NCBI RefSeq assembly: GCF_018138715.1
Contig: NZ_JAGSHX010000006.1
Coordinates: 2,046,001 to 2,110,000 of the forward strand
DNA: 64,000 bases
Direction of reading: 5' to 3'
Source: Streptomyces asiaticus
GTDB lineage: Bacteria > Actinomycetota > Actinomycetes > Streptomycetales > Streptomycetaceae
Shown: positions 46,059 to 57,695 of the stretch, piece after piece
Layout of the letters: each line of letters opens with the position of its first letter
Position numbering within the stretch: the first letter of the stretch is position 1
The notes under the pieces: generated by a model
Told to the model about the DNA's origin: nothing
The model's database searches: none
Seen by the model: the letters and a program-made list of their open reading frames with translations, nothing else
Translations under genes and position numbers: made by a program

Positions 46059-46346
46059 GTGAACGCGGCCGCCGAGTCCGTGATCGTGGACCGGCTCGCC
46101 GGCAACCCGTTGGCGATCTACGACGCCACCTGGCAGTTGCTGCACTGGAATCCGCTGTTCGCGGCCACGTTCGGCGATCCCACGGTCCGCGGTGCGGGAG
46201 ACCGCAACGTTCTGGTCCGGCAGTTCCTGGGTGAGCTGCCCCGGGTCCGGCAGACGGCGGCCGAGCTGACCACCCGCTTCAGCCCCCGCTCGGCCATCAC
46301 CCACCGCTACGACGTGGAACGTCTCAGTCAGCCCGTCCCACCGTGA
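46059..46346 (+). pseudogene. Fragment of an XRE regulator's MmyB-like ligand-binding domain
   Basis: About 95 codons read VDRLAGNPLAIYDATWQLLH, then NPLFAATFGDP, then GDRNVLVRQFLGELPRVRQT. This is the pattern of the C-terminal MmyB-like domain of actinobacterial XRE regulators. The N-terminal helix-turn-helix and the last part of the domain are missing, and no ribosome site is visible. It begins at the edge of the VOC terminator. It is best read as the remnant of a deleted regulator gene. Confidence 0.6.
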
Positions 46347-46395
46347 GGCCGGTGCACCTGTTGGTCACGTCAACGGTCCCCCGGGCCGGACGTGG

Positions 46396-46434
46396 GTTCG
46401 CCGGGCCGCCCCTTGGGAGGGCGGCCCGGCGAAC
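46396..46434. terminator. Strong terminator after the second GH92 gene
   Basis: A perfect 16-bp stem, gttcgccgggccgccc (46396-46411) with gggcggcccggcgaac (46419-46434), has a 7-nt loop. It lies 21 bp past the GH92 stop on the minus strand. Confidence 0.88.
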
Positions 46435-46454
46435 CGTGCGGGATGGCTCCGGAC

Positions 46455-49400
46455 TCAGCCGCGGGCGACCGCGAAGACGTGGAGATCCGCGTTGTCGGGC
46501 AGGGTGACGGTCTTGACCGTCTTGCCCTCGGGGGCCCGGAACGCCTTGGTGGCGAAGATGTAGGCGTCCACCACATCCTTGTCGCCGCCGCTGATGTTGC
46601 GGTACGGGGTCCTGGCGACGGTCACGTTGCCGTACTGGACCGTTCCGCCGCCGCCTCCCACCGTCCAGTCGGTGAAGGACAGGTCCGCCTCGTCCGAGCT
46701 GCCATCCGTGTAGGTGACCTTCGCGGTGGCCTTCTGGTTGCCGTTGACGGCGCTGCCGATGAAGGAGAGGCCGGTGGACGGGGGCAGGGCGATGGTCTGG
46801 CCGGTGGCGGAGGCGTTGTCGGGGCGGCCGGACGGGGAGGCGGGCCAGGTGTAGTCCAGGCCCTGGGTGGTCCCCTTGGCGCCCGGCTCGAGGCCGGCCG
46901 CGGCGAGGGCCTGGCGGGAGTAGCTCCAGCCGCCGCCGTCGTAGTCGCCCTCGTCGTGCTCACCGGCGTCCTCGGTCGCGCCGACGTTGTTGTACGCGGC
47001 GAGCAGCGAACCGGGGGCGGCGACGGTGAGGGTGATCGGCTGGACGACCTCGGTGCCCTCGCTGGTCACCGTCACCTTCGCGTCGTAGAAGCCCTCGGCC
47101 GTGTCCTTGCCCGCGCGCAGGGAGATCTCCGCCGTGCCGTCCGGGCCCACCGTCCCGGAGGCCGGTGAGGCGGTGATCCCGTCGGGGGCGTCGGTGGTGA
47201 AGCGGACCTCGGGGCGGTCGCCCTCGCTGACCGGGACGGCGGCCACCTTCACGGTCAGGCTGTCGCCCGGGGCGAGCGTGCCCGTGGTGGGCCCGACCCC
47301 GATCTGGTACGGCTGCTCGCCCTCGCGGAAGGAGGGCGGGGCGTCGGACGGGGCCGAGCCCCAGGCGCGGTCGGGGGTGTCGGACAGGGTGTAGTCCAGC
47401 GTTCCGCCGTGCCGTACGAAGGACTCCGGCAGCCAGGGGCGGTCGCTCGCCCGCCCGTTGACCTTCAGCGCCTGGACGTACGGCGCGCCGGGCGCGGCCT
47501 GCGGGGCGCGGACGGAGATGTCCCGGCCGCCGCGGTCGATCTCGATCCGCGGGAAGAGGGGCGAGGCCAGGACCAGTTCGGCGCGGGAGGGCACCTGCGG
47601 ATACATGCCGAGCGCCGAGAAGACGTACCACGACGACATCTCGCCGAGGTCGTCGTTGCCGGGGATGCCGTCGGACTTCGTGGTCCACAGCCGGCGCATC
47701 GCGGCGCGCACGGTCTCCTGTGTCTTGTACGGCTGTCCGGCGTAGGCGTACAGATAGGGGACGTTGATCGACGGCTCGTTGTCCAGCTCGGACTTCTCGC
47801 CGCCCTTGCCGGTGAGCGCCCAGCCCCCGTCGGCGTCGTGGAAGAAGGCGTCCAGACGCTTCACCGCGGCGTCCTTACCGCCCATGGCGGCGAAGAGACC
47901 CGCGGGGTTGTGCGGGACCATCCAGGTGTACTGGGCGCTGGTGCCCTCGACGAAGCCGTTGCCGGTGGCCGGGGTGAAGCCGGTGACCCAGCTGCCGTCG
48001 GCCTTACGGTTGGCGGCGTAGCCGCCGGTCTCCGGGTCGGCGGCGGCGTTGAAGTTGTTCTGCCACCACTGGGCGCGGCGCGCGAAGGTCTCGGCGGTGT
48101 CCTTGCGGCCGGCGGCCCGCGCCAGCTGGGAGAGGGCGAAGTCCGCGCCGGACATCTCGAGGGTCTCGGCCGCGCCGCCCCAGGCGTTGGAGACCGACGG
48201 CATGTAGTGCAGCTTCAGGTACTTGTCGAGGGAGGGCCGCTGGCCGACCGACATGATGGGCTTGCCCGCCGGGCTGAGGTCCTTCTCGGTCGGCTCGGTG
48301 GCCGCCTTGACGAGCGAGTCGAGGGCGGCGTCGAGGTCGAAGTCGTCGCCGCCGAAGGCCCGGATCCCGGCGAGGGCGGCGGCCGACGGGTCGCCGTTCA
48401 TCACATGTGTCCCCGAGGCGCCCTGGAGCCAGCGGTCCCAGACGCCGCCGTTCTGCTGGGCGAGGTTCAGCAGGGACTGGGCGATGTCGGAGCCCTTGTC
48501 CGGCTCCAGCAGGGTGAGCAGCTGGAGTTGGGAGCGGTAGACGTCCCAGCCGGAGAAGGTGCCGTACTGGGCCCGGTGGCCCCGGCTCACCCGGTGCACC
48601 TCGCCGTCGCTGCCCCGGTAGCGGCCGTCGGTGTCGCTGATGACGTTGGGGTGCAGCAGCGAGTGGTAGAGCGCGGTGTAGAAGGTGGTGCGGTCCGCGT
48701 CCGCGCCGCCGCCGACCCGGATGGCCGACAACTGCCGCCGCCAGGCGTCGTACGCGGCGCTCCGCACCTGGTCGAAGCCGCGCCGCGGCGGGTTCTCGGC
48801 GGCGAGGTTGGCCCGGGCGCCCTGGTCGCTGACGTAGCTGATGCCCACCTTGACGCCCACCCGGCGGGTGCCCGGGGCGAATTGGAGATAGCCGCCGGAG
48901 CCCTTTCCGGCCACCGGGCGGCCGTCGCCGCCATAGCCGCCGGAGCCGCCCTCGGCGCTGGTGGTGCCGGGCCGCAGGGTGCCGTCCCGCCAGGTGCCCT
49001 GGGCGCTGAACGGGGTGTCGAACGTGGCGGTGAAGTGCAGCGTGTAGTAGCTGCGGCGCCCCTCGGGGTCGAGATAGCCGCAGAAGTTGCCGCTGGTGAC
49101 CGAGCCGGAGACGGTGCGGTGCGCCGGGTCGATGGTGAGGTCGGCGTCCGAGCTGCCGACCTCGGAGGAGGAGGTGCGGATCAGCAGGGAGGCGGTCTTG
49201 CCCTCGGGGTAGGTGAAGCGCGCCGAGCCGGTGCGGGCGGTGGCGGTCAGCTCCGCACCGGCGCCGGAGGCGAGGGAGACCTGGTAGCGGCCGGGTTCCG
49301 CGGTCTCGTCGGAGTGGCTGAAGTCCGAGGCGTAGACCTGGTCCTTGGTGTCGGCGGCGGGTGACGAGGTGACCTCGCCGACGTGGGGGAAGAAGGGGAT

Positions 49401-49736
49401 GTCGCCCGCGCCGCCCGCACAGCCGGTGCCGGACATATGGGTGAGGCTGAAGCCGCGGACGCGGGTGGCGTCGTAGTGGTAGCCGCCGGGCGCGGCGGTC
49501 CGGGTGGCGTCGCCGCGGGTGTTCTCCGGACTCCACGACAGCATGCCGAAGGGCGCGACGGCACCGGGGAAGGTGTTGCCGCCGGCCGAGCTGCCGATGA
49601 GCGGATCGACGTACGCCGCCGGGTCCTTGACCAGCGTCGGCGGCGGGGCGGCCGACGCGGGCGCGGTGGCCGCGGTGGCGAGGAGCCCCGCGGTCAGGGC
49701 CGCGGCCGCCAAGGCGGCCAGGGGTCTTGAGGGCAT
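46455..49736 (-). CDS. Secreted GH92 alpha-mannosidase with NEW3 and C-terminal sugar-binding-like domains
   Basis: A 1093-residue secreted enzyme. The signal peptide ends about residue 29 (ATAPASAAP). DPAAYVDPLIGSSAGGNTFP starts the GH92 N-terminal sandwich. The catalytic domain has GTFSGWDVYRSQ, EMSGADFALSQLA, YTWMVPHNPAGLF, NEPSINVPYLYAYAG and GNDDLGEMSSWYVFSALG (Glu699). A NEW3-type domain (about residues 800-885) and a final galactose-binding-like domain (about 890-1093) complete it. The domain set differs from the other GH92 protein, so the two probably act on different mannosides. The ATG at 49736 has aaggtgg 7 bp upstream. The shared operator lies about 150 bp upstream. Confidence 0.92.
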   Translation of the reverse strand: MPSRPLAALAAAALTAGLLATAATAPASAAPPPTLVKDPAAYVDPLIGSSAGGNTFPGAVAPFGMLSWSPENTRGDATRTAAPGGYHYDATRVRGFSLTHMSGTGCAGGAGDIPFFPHVGEVTSSPAADTKDQVYASDFSHSDETAEPGRYQVSLASGAGAELTATARTGSARFTYPEGKTASLLIRTSSSEVGSSDADLTIDPAHRTVSGSVTSGNFCGYLDPEGRRSYYTLHFTATFDTPFSAQGTWRDGTLRPGTTSAEGGSGGYGGDGRPVAGKGSGGYLQFAPGTRRVGVKVGISYVSDQGARANLAAENPPRRGFDQVRSAAYDAWRRQLSAIRVGGGADADRTTFYTALYHSLLHPNVISDTDGRYRGSDGEVHRVSRGHRAQYGTFSGWDVYRSQLQLLTLLEPDKGSDIAQSLLNLAQQNGGVWDRWLQGASGTHVMNGDPSAAALAGIRAFGGDDFDLDAALDSLVKAATEPTEKDLSPAGKPIMSVGQRPSLDKYLKLHYMPSVSNAWGGAAETLEMSGADFALSQLARAAGRKDTAETFARRAQWWQNNFNAAADPETGGYAANRKADGSWVTGFTPATGNGFVEGTSAQYTWMVPHNPAGLFAAMGGKDAAVKRLDAFFHDADGGWALTGKGGEKSELDNEPSINVPYLYAYAGQPYKTQETVRAAMRRLWTTKSDGIPGNDDLGEMSSWYVFSALGMYPQVPSRAELVLASPLFPRIEIDRGGRDISVRAPQAAPGAPYVQALKVNGRASDRPWLPESFVRHGGTLDYTLSDTPDRAWGSAPSDAPPSFREGEQPYQIGVGPTTGTLAPGDSLTVKVAAVPVSEGDRPEVRFTTDAPDGITASPASGTVGPDGTAEISLRAGKDTAEGFYDAKVTVTSEGTEVVQPITLTVAAPGSLLAAYNNVGATEDAGEHDEGDYDGGGWSYSRQALAAAGLEPGAKGTTQGLDYTWPASPSGRPDNASATGQTIALPPSTGLSFIGSAVNGNQKATAKVTYTDGSSDEADLSFTDWTVGGGGGTVQYGNVTVARTPYRNISGGDKDVVDAYIFATKAFRAPEGKTVKTVTLPDNADLHVFAVARG

Positions 49737-49886
49737 TGCGGTCCCACCTTGTCCGGAAGGGCCGCGATCGCCGGGTCGAGCAAGCCGTGGGGACCGTACC
49801 GCACGGGGGCCGTCGGCCGTAAGGGTGCGGAGACGGTCTTGACAGGGACACCCGGTTGGCGGCGTACTGATCGTTACAGTCAGCCT

Positions 49887-49898
49887 GACAACGTTGTC
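49887..49898 (-). promoter_or_regulatory. Operator GACAACGTTGTC upstream of the second GH92 gene
   Basis: The perfect 12-bp palindrome is identical to 40588-40599 and lies 151 bp from the GH92 start and 70 bp from the divergent GNAT start. The repeated 12 bp before both mannosidase genes points to one LacI-type regulator. Confidence 0.75.
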
Positions 49899-49967
49899 GC
49901 GTTCGCCGGTCGAGCAAGCCGCCACCGCGTACCGGCAATCGTTCACCGGACGCGCCATCATGGGCGC

Positions 49968-50867
49968 ATGATCCTCCGCCAGCTACGTGACACCGACGAG
50001 GACGCCGAGGCGGCATGGGAGGTGGTGGCCGCCGCCTTCGGGGACTCGGCCGCCCTCCGGGACTCGGCCGCCCTCGCGGGCGAGGACGGATGGCCGCCGG
50101 GGTACGTGGCCGAGGTCCATGAGCGGCACCGCCATCTCGCCCGCACCGACCCGGGCGGCTGCTGGCTCGCCCTGGACGAGGGCGGGATGCCGCTCGGCGT
50201 GGCGCTGTCGGCCCGGCGCGAGGGCACCTGGGGGCTGTCGATGTTCGCGGTGCTGCCACGGGCCCAGCGGCAGGGCGTCGGCCGGGAGTTGCTGGCCGCG
50301 GCGCTGCTGTACGGACGGGGATGTCTGCGCGGCATCATCTGCGGATCGGAGGACGCGCGCGCGGCGAGCACCTACCGGCGCGCGGGGTTCGCGCTGCATC
50401 CGGCGATGCGGCTGCGCGGCACGGTCGGGCCGGAGACCAAGGAGCGGCTGTCCCCGCCGGACGGCGCGGTGCACGAGGGCGTGGCCCGCCACCGGGACCT
50501 GCTGGACTCGGTGGACCGCCGCACCCGGGGCGGCGCGCACGGCGTCGACCACGAACTGCTGCTCACCCAGCGGCGGTTGCTGGTGGTGGACGACCTCGCG
50601 GGCAGCGGCTACTGCTACGTCGGCGAGGACGGCAAGGTCGAAATGCTGGCCGCGACCTCGCGGCGGCTGGCCAAACGGCTGCTGACGGCGGCCCTGTTGT
50701 GCCTTCCGGAGGGCGCCGACGCCCGGGTGCCGGGGCTGACGGCCGAGCAGCAGTGGGCGGTGGACGTGGGGATCGAGGCCGGGCTCGAGCTGTCCACGAG
50801 CGGCTATGTGTGTCTGCGGGGCATGCCGCCGCCGATGCCGTACATCCCTTCGGGGACATTTCTCTGA
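49968..50867 (+). CDS. GNAT-family N-acetyltransferase
   Basis: A 299-residue protein. The N-terminal GNAT domain (about residues 1-150) has GLSMFAVLPRAQRQGVGREL, the acetyl-CoA pyrophosphate loop, and AASTYRRAGF. A second half (about residues 160-299) with VDHELLLTQRRLLVVDD and GKVEMLAATSRRLAKRLL is a degenerate second GNAT-like domain. A short in-frame duplication near the start repeats DSAAL. The ATG at 49968 gives the family start MILRQLRD. It shares its upstream region, and possibly the GACAACGTTGTC operator, with the divergent mannosidase. Substrate unknown. Confidence 0.85.
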   Translation: MILRQLRDTDEDAEAAWEVVAAAFGDSAALRDSAALAGEDGWPPGYVAEVHERHRHLARTDPGGCWLALDEGGMPLGVALSARREGTWGLSMFAVLPRAQRQGVGRELLAAALLYGRGCLRGIICGSEDARAASTYRRAGFALHPAMRLRGTVGPETKERLSPPDGAVHEGVARHRDLLDSVDRRTRGGAHGVDHELLLTQRRLLVVDDLAGSGYCYVGEDGKVEMLAATSRRLAKRLLTAALLCLPEGADARVPGLTAEQQWAVDVGIEAGLELSTSGYVCLRGMPPPMPYIPSGTFL

Positions 50868-50894
50868 CCGCGGGGCATCGGGAACCGTACGCGG

Positions 50895-50928
50895 ACGGGC
50901 CGCACCCCCGCCCGGGGGTGCGGCCCGT
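50895..50928. terminator. Bidirectional terminator between the GNAT gene and acnA
   Basis: A perfect 16-bp stem, acgggccgcacccccg (50895-50910) with cgggggtgcggcccgt (50913-50928), has a 2-nt loop and sits between convergent genes. Confidence 0.88.
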
Positions 50929-50965
50929 CGTCGCCGCCGTGAGCCGCTGAGCCGCTGAGCCGTGC

Positions 50966-53764
<2,799 letters not shown>

Positions 53765-53769
53765 CTAAG

Positions 53770-53788
53770 TTAGGTAAGCCTTACCGGC
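53770..53788 (-). promoter_or_regulatory. Iron-box-like site upstream of acnA
   Basis: ttaggtaagccttaccggc agrees with the DtxR/IdeR/DmdR1 consensus TTAGGTTAGGCTAACCTAA at 13 of 19 positions, 16 of 19 if W and S positions are allowed. It is centred about 95 bp before the acnA start. A plausible minus-strand -10 (TACCTT, 53756-53761) is adjacent. Extra half sites (gctaag at 53753 and 53764) suggest more than one bound dimer. Confidence 0.65.
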
Positions 53789-53816
53789 GCGGGGCGACAG
53801 TGTGCCTTCCAGCAGA

Positions 53817-53834
53817 TATCTCGATGTCGAGATA
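53817..53834. promoter_or_regulatory. Perfect 18-bp palindrome upstream of acnA
   Basis: TATCTCGA-TG-TCGAGATA is AT-richer than its surroundings and fully symmetric. It lies about 135 bp before acnA. MarR-type regulators bind sites of this form; the binder is unknown. The remainder of 53835-53990 holds only terminator-like GC stems for the gene to the right. Confidence 0.55.
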
Positions 53835-53990
53835 ACTCTAATACATCGCCCCCGCGCGGTCATGCCCTGCCCGGGTGACCGCTCTCATCTGCTCGAGGCG
53901 TTTACCCGGTGACGTTCCGCGGCCGGTGCCGGCGAGGTGCCGGGCCTCGCGGCGAGACCGGGCACCGGGTCTCTTCAGGCTGCGGGGCGC

Positions 53991-55699
53991 CTAGGCGACC
54001 GTCAGAGTCACCGGCCCGCCCGGCATCGGGGTGCCGTTGGGGAAACCGAAGGACGAGGACTTGCCCGCCTGGTCGGACAGGCGCACAGCGATGGTGTACG
54101 CCCCGGGGGCCACGCCGGAGGGGAGCGGGAAGGAGAGCGTCAACGGGCCACCGAAGGTCAGTGGGGCACCGCCGGACGCGGCCGGGATCCGCTGCCCCGA
54201 GGAGTCGATCAGGTAGAGGTCGTAGCCGTTGACACCCGCGGTGGTGCCCGAGACGTTGACGGTGAGGCGGATGTCCGTGAAGTGGTCCGTTGCCGGGATG
54301 GTGGTGGGCGTGAGCGTGGCCCGGTCGATCTCGGGCAGCACCGTGTCGGGTGCCGAAGCGATCGTCAGACCGGTCTCCGGTGCGCCGAACTCCGAGCCGT
54401 ACAGGGCGACGTTCCCGGCGTGGTCCGTGATGATCACGCCGGTGATGTGGCAGGTGAAGACCCGCCGGGGCACGTCGTAGTTCACCGAGACGGTCCCGTC
54501 CGCCGCGGTCGTCGCCGTGGTGGAGGTCTGCCGGCAGCCGTTGACACTGTCGGTGGTCACGACCGCCGACACGACCTCGCCCTGGCCCCCGTGGGGCCGG
54601 AAACCGACCTTGATCGTCCGGGCGCCGTGCCAGGTGTCGACCGGGTTCGGTGTCGCCGTGAAACCGTCCGCGGAGAGCACGTCGTCGGAGGTGACGTGGA
54701 CAGGCGCGGCTGAGAGGCCGCTGTAGGCGCTGGTGTTGCCCGCGTTGTCGGTGAGCTCGACCCGCGAGACGGTCCACGTGCCCGATGCCGCGTGCGCGGG
54801 GAAGGTCACGGACACGCGGCAGGACCCGGCGTACGTCTGGCCCCACTCGATGTAGCCACACCCCTGGTAGCCCGCGTACCAGGTCCAATCGATCGCGAAT
54901 GAGCCGGTCAGGCGCTGCCCGCCGGGGCCGGTCACCGTCAGGGTGCCGCCGGAGACGCCGGCCTGGGGGTCGTGCACATCGAGGTCGTAGGTCATGGTCG
55001 ACGAGCCCTCGCCGACGTAGACGTACGGCTGCCGTTCGTTGTCCACCACGAGGTCGTCGTAGGTCGGGCCCCGCACGTCGGCGAGCGTTTTCGCCTCGAA
55101 GGTGTTGTGGAACGCGCTCAGCCGGGCGGCGTCCCAGTCCAGCGAGGTGCCCTGGTGGTCCCAGGCCTCTAGGGCCTGTCTGGAGTTGTGATCTGGATCA
55201 GGGAGCGGGGCGTGGTGCGTGCGATCGCAAGGCGCCGGAAGGCCCTCGTAGCGGAGCTACTAGGGCGTTTCGGCAACGCGGCGAGCGTGCGTGCCACGCC
55301 CCGCGAGCCCAGATCACAACCCCAGACAGGCCCTAAGCGGGTGACGGCCCAGGTGACCGACGTCCCGGCCGCGTACTGCGGAACGGCCAGGGTCCACTCA
55401 TAGGTGGCCTTCTGAGGCGTCGAACCGGGCACCACGGTGATGTCCTGGCCACTGGAGCCCACGTCATAGGTCCCGACCAGCGGCACGCCCAGGTACGTAC
55501 CGGCCGTCGCGCCCTGGCGGCGCAGGTAGACCCGCGCGCTCATGCCGTCGGTCTCCGGGGTGGTGTCCGTCATCGTCCAGCGGAGCGTGACGGTCTCGCC
55601 GCGATCATCCGTCTCAGTCGTCTGCGCAACTCCGGTCCCCTCATTCTGTTTTGCGCTGTCCCCGTACTCGGGGTAAGCGGACTGTAACAGCGCAATCAC
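53991..55699 (-). pseudogene. Ig-like repeat protein gene split by a MITE
   Basis: Two minus-strand frames, 55699-55336 and about 55169-53991, are parts of one gene interrupted by the element at 55172-55333. Removing the element and one TA copy restores a continuous reading frame across the junction (VTRL-EAWDHQ). The restored protein of about 510 residues has several Ig-like beta domains (SGTWTVSRVELTDNAGN, VIITDHAGNVALYGSEF, TIAVRLSDQAGKSSSFGF). No signal peptide is visible after the GTG at 55699, so the true N-terminus may be lost as well. As it stands, translation from the 5' part runs into the element and stops near 55169. Function unknown. Confidence 0.78.
55172..55333. mobile_element. 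162-bp MITE with TA target duplication
   Basis: The terminal inverted repeats are 25 bp with one mismatch. Both begin gggcctgtctgg and end tgtgatctgg (55172-55196 and the complement of 55309-55333). TA flanks both ends (55170-55171 and 55334-55335), as for IS630/Tc1-type elements. The interior is also nearly palindromic (gagcggggcgtgg / ccacgccccgcgag). It encodes nothing, so it must be moved in trans. Confidence 0.85.
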
Positions 55700-55789
55700 T
55701 CATCCGTTCGACTTCGGCCGTGTTCCCCCGGCTTCACCGGTAAGGGTGATCGCCGACTGAGCGGCCCGCGCCACCGCGATACTGCTGCC

Positions 55790-56689
55790 ATGGACCCGCA
55801 TCTGCTCCGCACGTTCATCTCCGTGGCCCGCTGCGGATCCTTCTCCGACGCCGCCCATGAGCTGGGCTTCACCCCCGCGGCGGTCTCCGAGCACATCGCG
55901 TCCCTGGAAGCGGATCTGCGGACGTCGCTGCTGACCCGGCGGCCGGTCATGCTCACCAGCGCGGGCGCCCGGCTGCTGGAACACGCCGGTCCGCTGCTGC
56001 TCCGTCTGGACGCGGCGCGGGCCGACGTCGAGCGGCTGTCGGGGTCGGGCGCCGCCCGCCTGGTGGTGGGTGCCTCGCCGCTGACGATGACCCCGAGAAT
56101 CGCCGCGGCCCTGGACCGGGTGCGCCAGGCGCATCCGGCCACCAAAGCGTCCCTGCGGGTCCTCGGCCGCCGGGAGATCCCGGCCGCGGTGGCGTCCGGG
56201 ACCCTGGACCTGGGACTGATCGACGGCCCGGCCACCCCCGCCGACGCGCTGCCGCTGCCCGAGGTGGGCCCGCTCACCGCGGTCACGGTCGCGGAGGCCC
56301 CGCTGGTGGTCGCCCTGCCCACCGGCCACCCCCTGGCCCGCCGCCTCGGCCTGCGGCTGGCCGACCTCGCCGACGCCCAGTGGCTGGACGCCCCGGACGC
56401 CGCCATGCCGCTGGAGCAGCTGCGCGCGGTCAGCCGGACCGACGGCTTCCGTACCTCGCTGACGTACGAGGGCACCGATGTCCGCGGCCTCCTCTCCCTC
56501 ACCGCCGCCGGCCACGGCCTGGCCCTCCTCCCCCACCCCGCCACCAAGGGCACCCCCGGCATCGTCACGTCGCCCTTGATCGCCCCCCGCCTCCTCCACC
56601 GCACCGAACTCCTCCACGGCCCCGCGGTCGACGGCCCGGCACGGACGCTGGCGGCGGTGGTGACGGGGGATCGTCACCGGTACGGGTGA
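55790..56689 (+). CDS. LysR-family transcriptional regulator
   Basis: A 299-residue regulator with the N-terminal winged helix (residues 1-60, LLRTFISVARCGSFSDAAHE and FTPAAVSEHIASLEADL) and a periplasmic-binding-like effector domain from about residue 90 (LVVGASPLTMTPRIAAALD). It is divergent from the disrupted Ig-like gene, 90 bp between starts. LysR proteins often control the divergent gene, but that target is now broken. Target and ligand unknown. Confidence 0.9.
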   Translation: MDPHLLRTFISVARCGSFSDAAHELGFTPAAVSEHIASLEADLRTSLLTRRPVMLTSAGARLLEHAGPLLLRLDAARADVERLSGSGAARLVVGASPLTMTPRIAAALDRVRQAHPATKASLRVLGRREIPAAVASGTLDLGLIDGPATPADALPLPEVGPLTAVTVAEAPLVVALPTGHPLARRLGLRLADLADAQWLDAPDAAMPLEQLRAVSRTDGFRTSLTYEGTDVRGLLSLTAAGHGLALLPHPATKGTPGIVTSPLIAPRLLHRTELLHGPAVDGPARTLAAVVTGDRHRYG

Positions 56690-56763
56690 TCCCCGGGCCG
56701 GAACCCCGCACGCCACGTATCGGCCGCGATAGACCTCGCGTTCCGACACTCAGTGAAGGGCCG

Positions 56764-57321
56764 ATGAGCACACGACCACCCGCATACCCGGCCGACGATC
56801 CCGAGACCGCCCTCACGTACGCGGTCCAGCGCATCCGGGGCTTCGACCGCGTTCAGGTCATCGAGGGATTCATCGAACCGCTGTCGCCGGCCTGGGATCA
56901 CGAGGGCACGATCGCGAAACTCCGGGAGCGCATCGCGCCCAAGGTGCACGCCCTGGGCTGCATGGCGGGATCAGGCGACCTGGACCTCCCCGGCACCCCC
57001 AACTGGTTTGTGCCGGACCTCGCCGTCGTCCCCCGGGAGCTGGCCAAGGGCGCCGGAGCCCTGCTCCCCGACCAGACCCTCCTGGTCGTCGAGGTGACCT
57101 CCGACTCGAACGGAGACACCGACCGGGTCGTCAAGCGGCGCCGCTACGCCGAGTACGGCGCCCCGCTGTACCTCCTGGTCGACCGGCAGCAGCGCGCCTG
57201 CACGCTCTACTCCCTGCCCGGGAACCTCGGTTACACCAAGATGGACGGCCTCCGCCCCCTCGGCACCCCGCTCCCGCTCCCGGAGCCGTTCGACCCGGAG
57301 CTGGACACCTCCAAATTCTGA
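56764..57321 (+). CDS. Uma2-family putative restriction-like endonuclease
   Basis: A 185-residue DUF820/Uma2 protein with a PD-(D/E)xK core. The acidic residues lie in WFVPDLAVVPRE (about residues 79-90) and LLVVEVTSDSNGDTDRVVKR (about 106-125), followed by YAEYGAPLYLLVDR. The family is abundant in Streptomyces and its biological role is unknown. The ATG at 56764 has gaaggg 8 bp upstream. It is convergent with the GntR gene, 13 bp away. Confidence 0.88.
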   Translation: MSTRPPAYPADDPETALTYAVQRIRGFDRVQVIEGFIEPLSPAWDHEGTIAKLRERIAPKVHALGCMAGSGDLDLPGTPNWFVPDLAVVPRELAKGAGALLPDQTLLVVEVTSDSNGDTDRVVKRRRYAEYGAPLYLLVDRQQRACTLYSLPGNLGYTKMDGLRPLGTPLPLPEPFDPELDTSKF

Positions 57322-57334
57322 ATTCTGATGAGCC

Positions 57335-57694
57335 TCAGCCGCCCGCGAGGCGGGTTCTGACCAGGGCCAGGACCTCCTCGTCGGAGAGGCCCAGGGCGCG
57401 GGCCTGGTCCACCAGGCCCTGGACGCCCTCCAGGAGCCCGGCGCGGGCCCTGGGCTGGTCGCCGGTGACGACCGCGCCGCGGCCTCGGCGCAGTTCGATC
57501 AGGCCCTCCTCGCGGAGCCGCTGGTAGCCGCGCAGGACCGTGTGGACGTTGACGCCGAGGGATTCGCCGAGCGCGCGGGCGGCGGGGAGGCGTTCGCCGG
57601 GGCGTACGGTGCCGTCGGCGATCGCACCGCGTACCGAGGCGGCGATCTGGTCGGCCAGCGGGACCGCGGAGCCGGGGTCGACGCGGAAGAGCAT
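57335..57694 (-). CDS. GntR-family regulator, YtrA subfamily
   Basis: A 119-residue regulator consisting of a GntR winged helix (about residues 10-78, PLADQIAASVRGAIADGTVR, PAARALGESLGVNVHTVLRG) and a short helical C-terminus, the compact YtrA layout. These usually autoregulate an operon with a membrane protein or ABC transporter. Here the gene follows the DUF1648 membrane protein by one base, so they form a two-gene operon. The ligand is unknown. Confidence 0.9.
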   Translation of the reverse strand: MLFRVDPGSAVPLADQIAASVRGAIADGTVRPGERLPAARALGESLGVNVHTVLRGYQRLREEGLIELRRGRGAVVTGDQPRARAGLLEGVQGLVDQARALGLSDEEVLALVRTRLAGG

Positions 57695-57695
57695 C

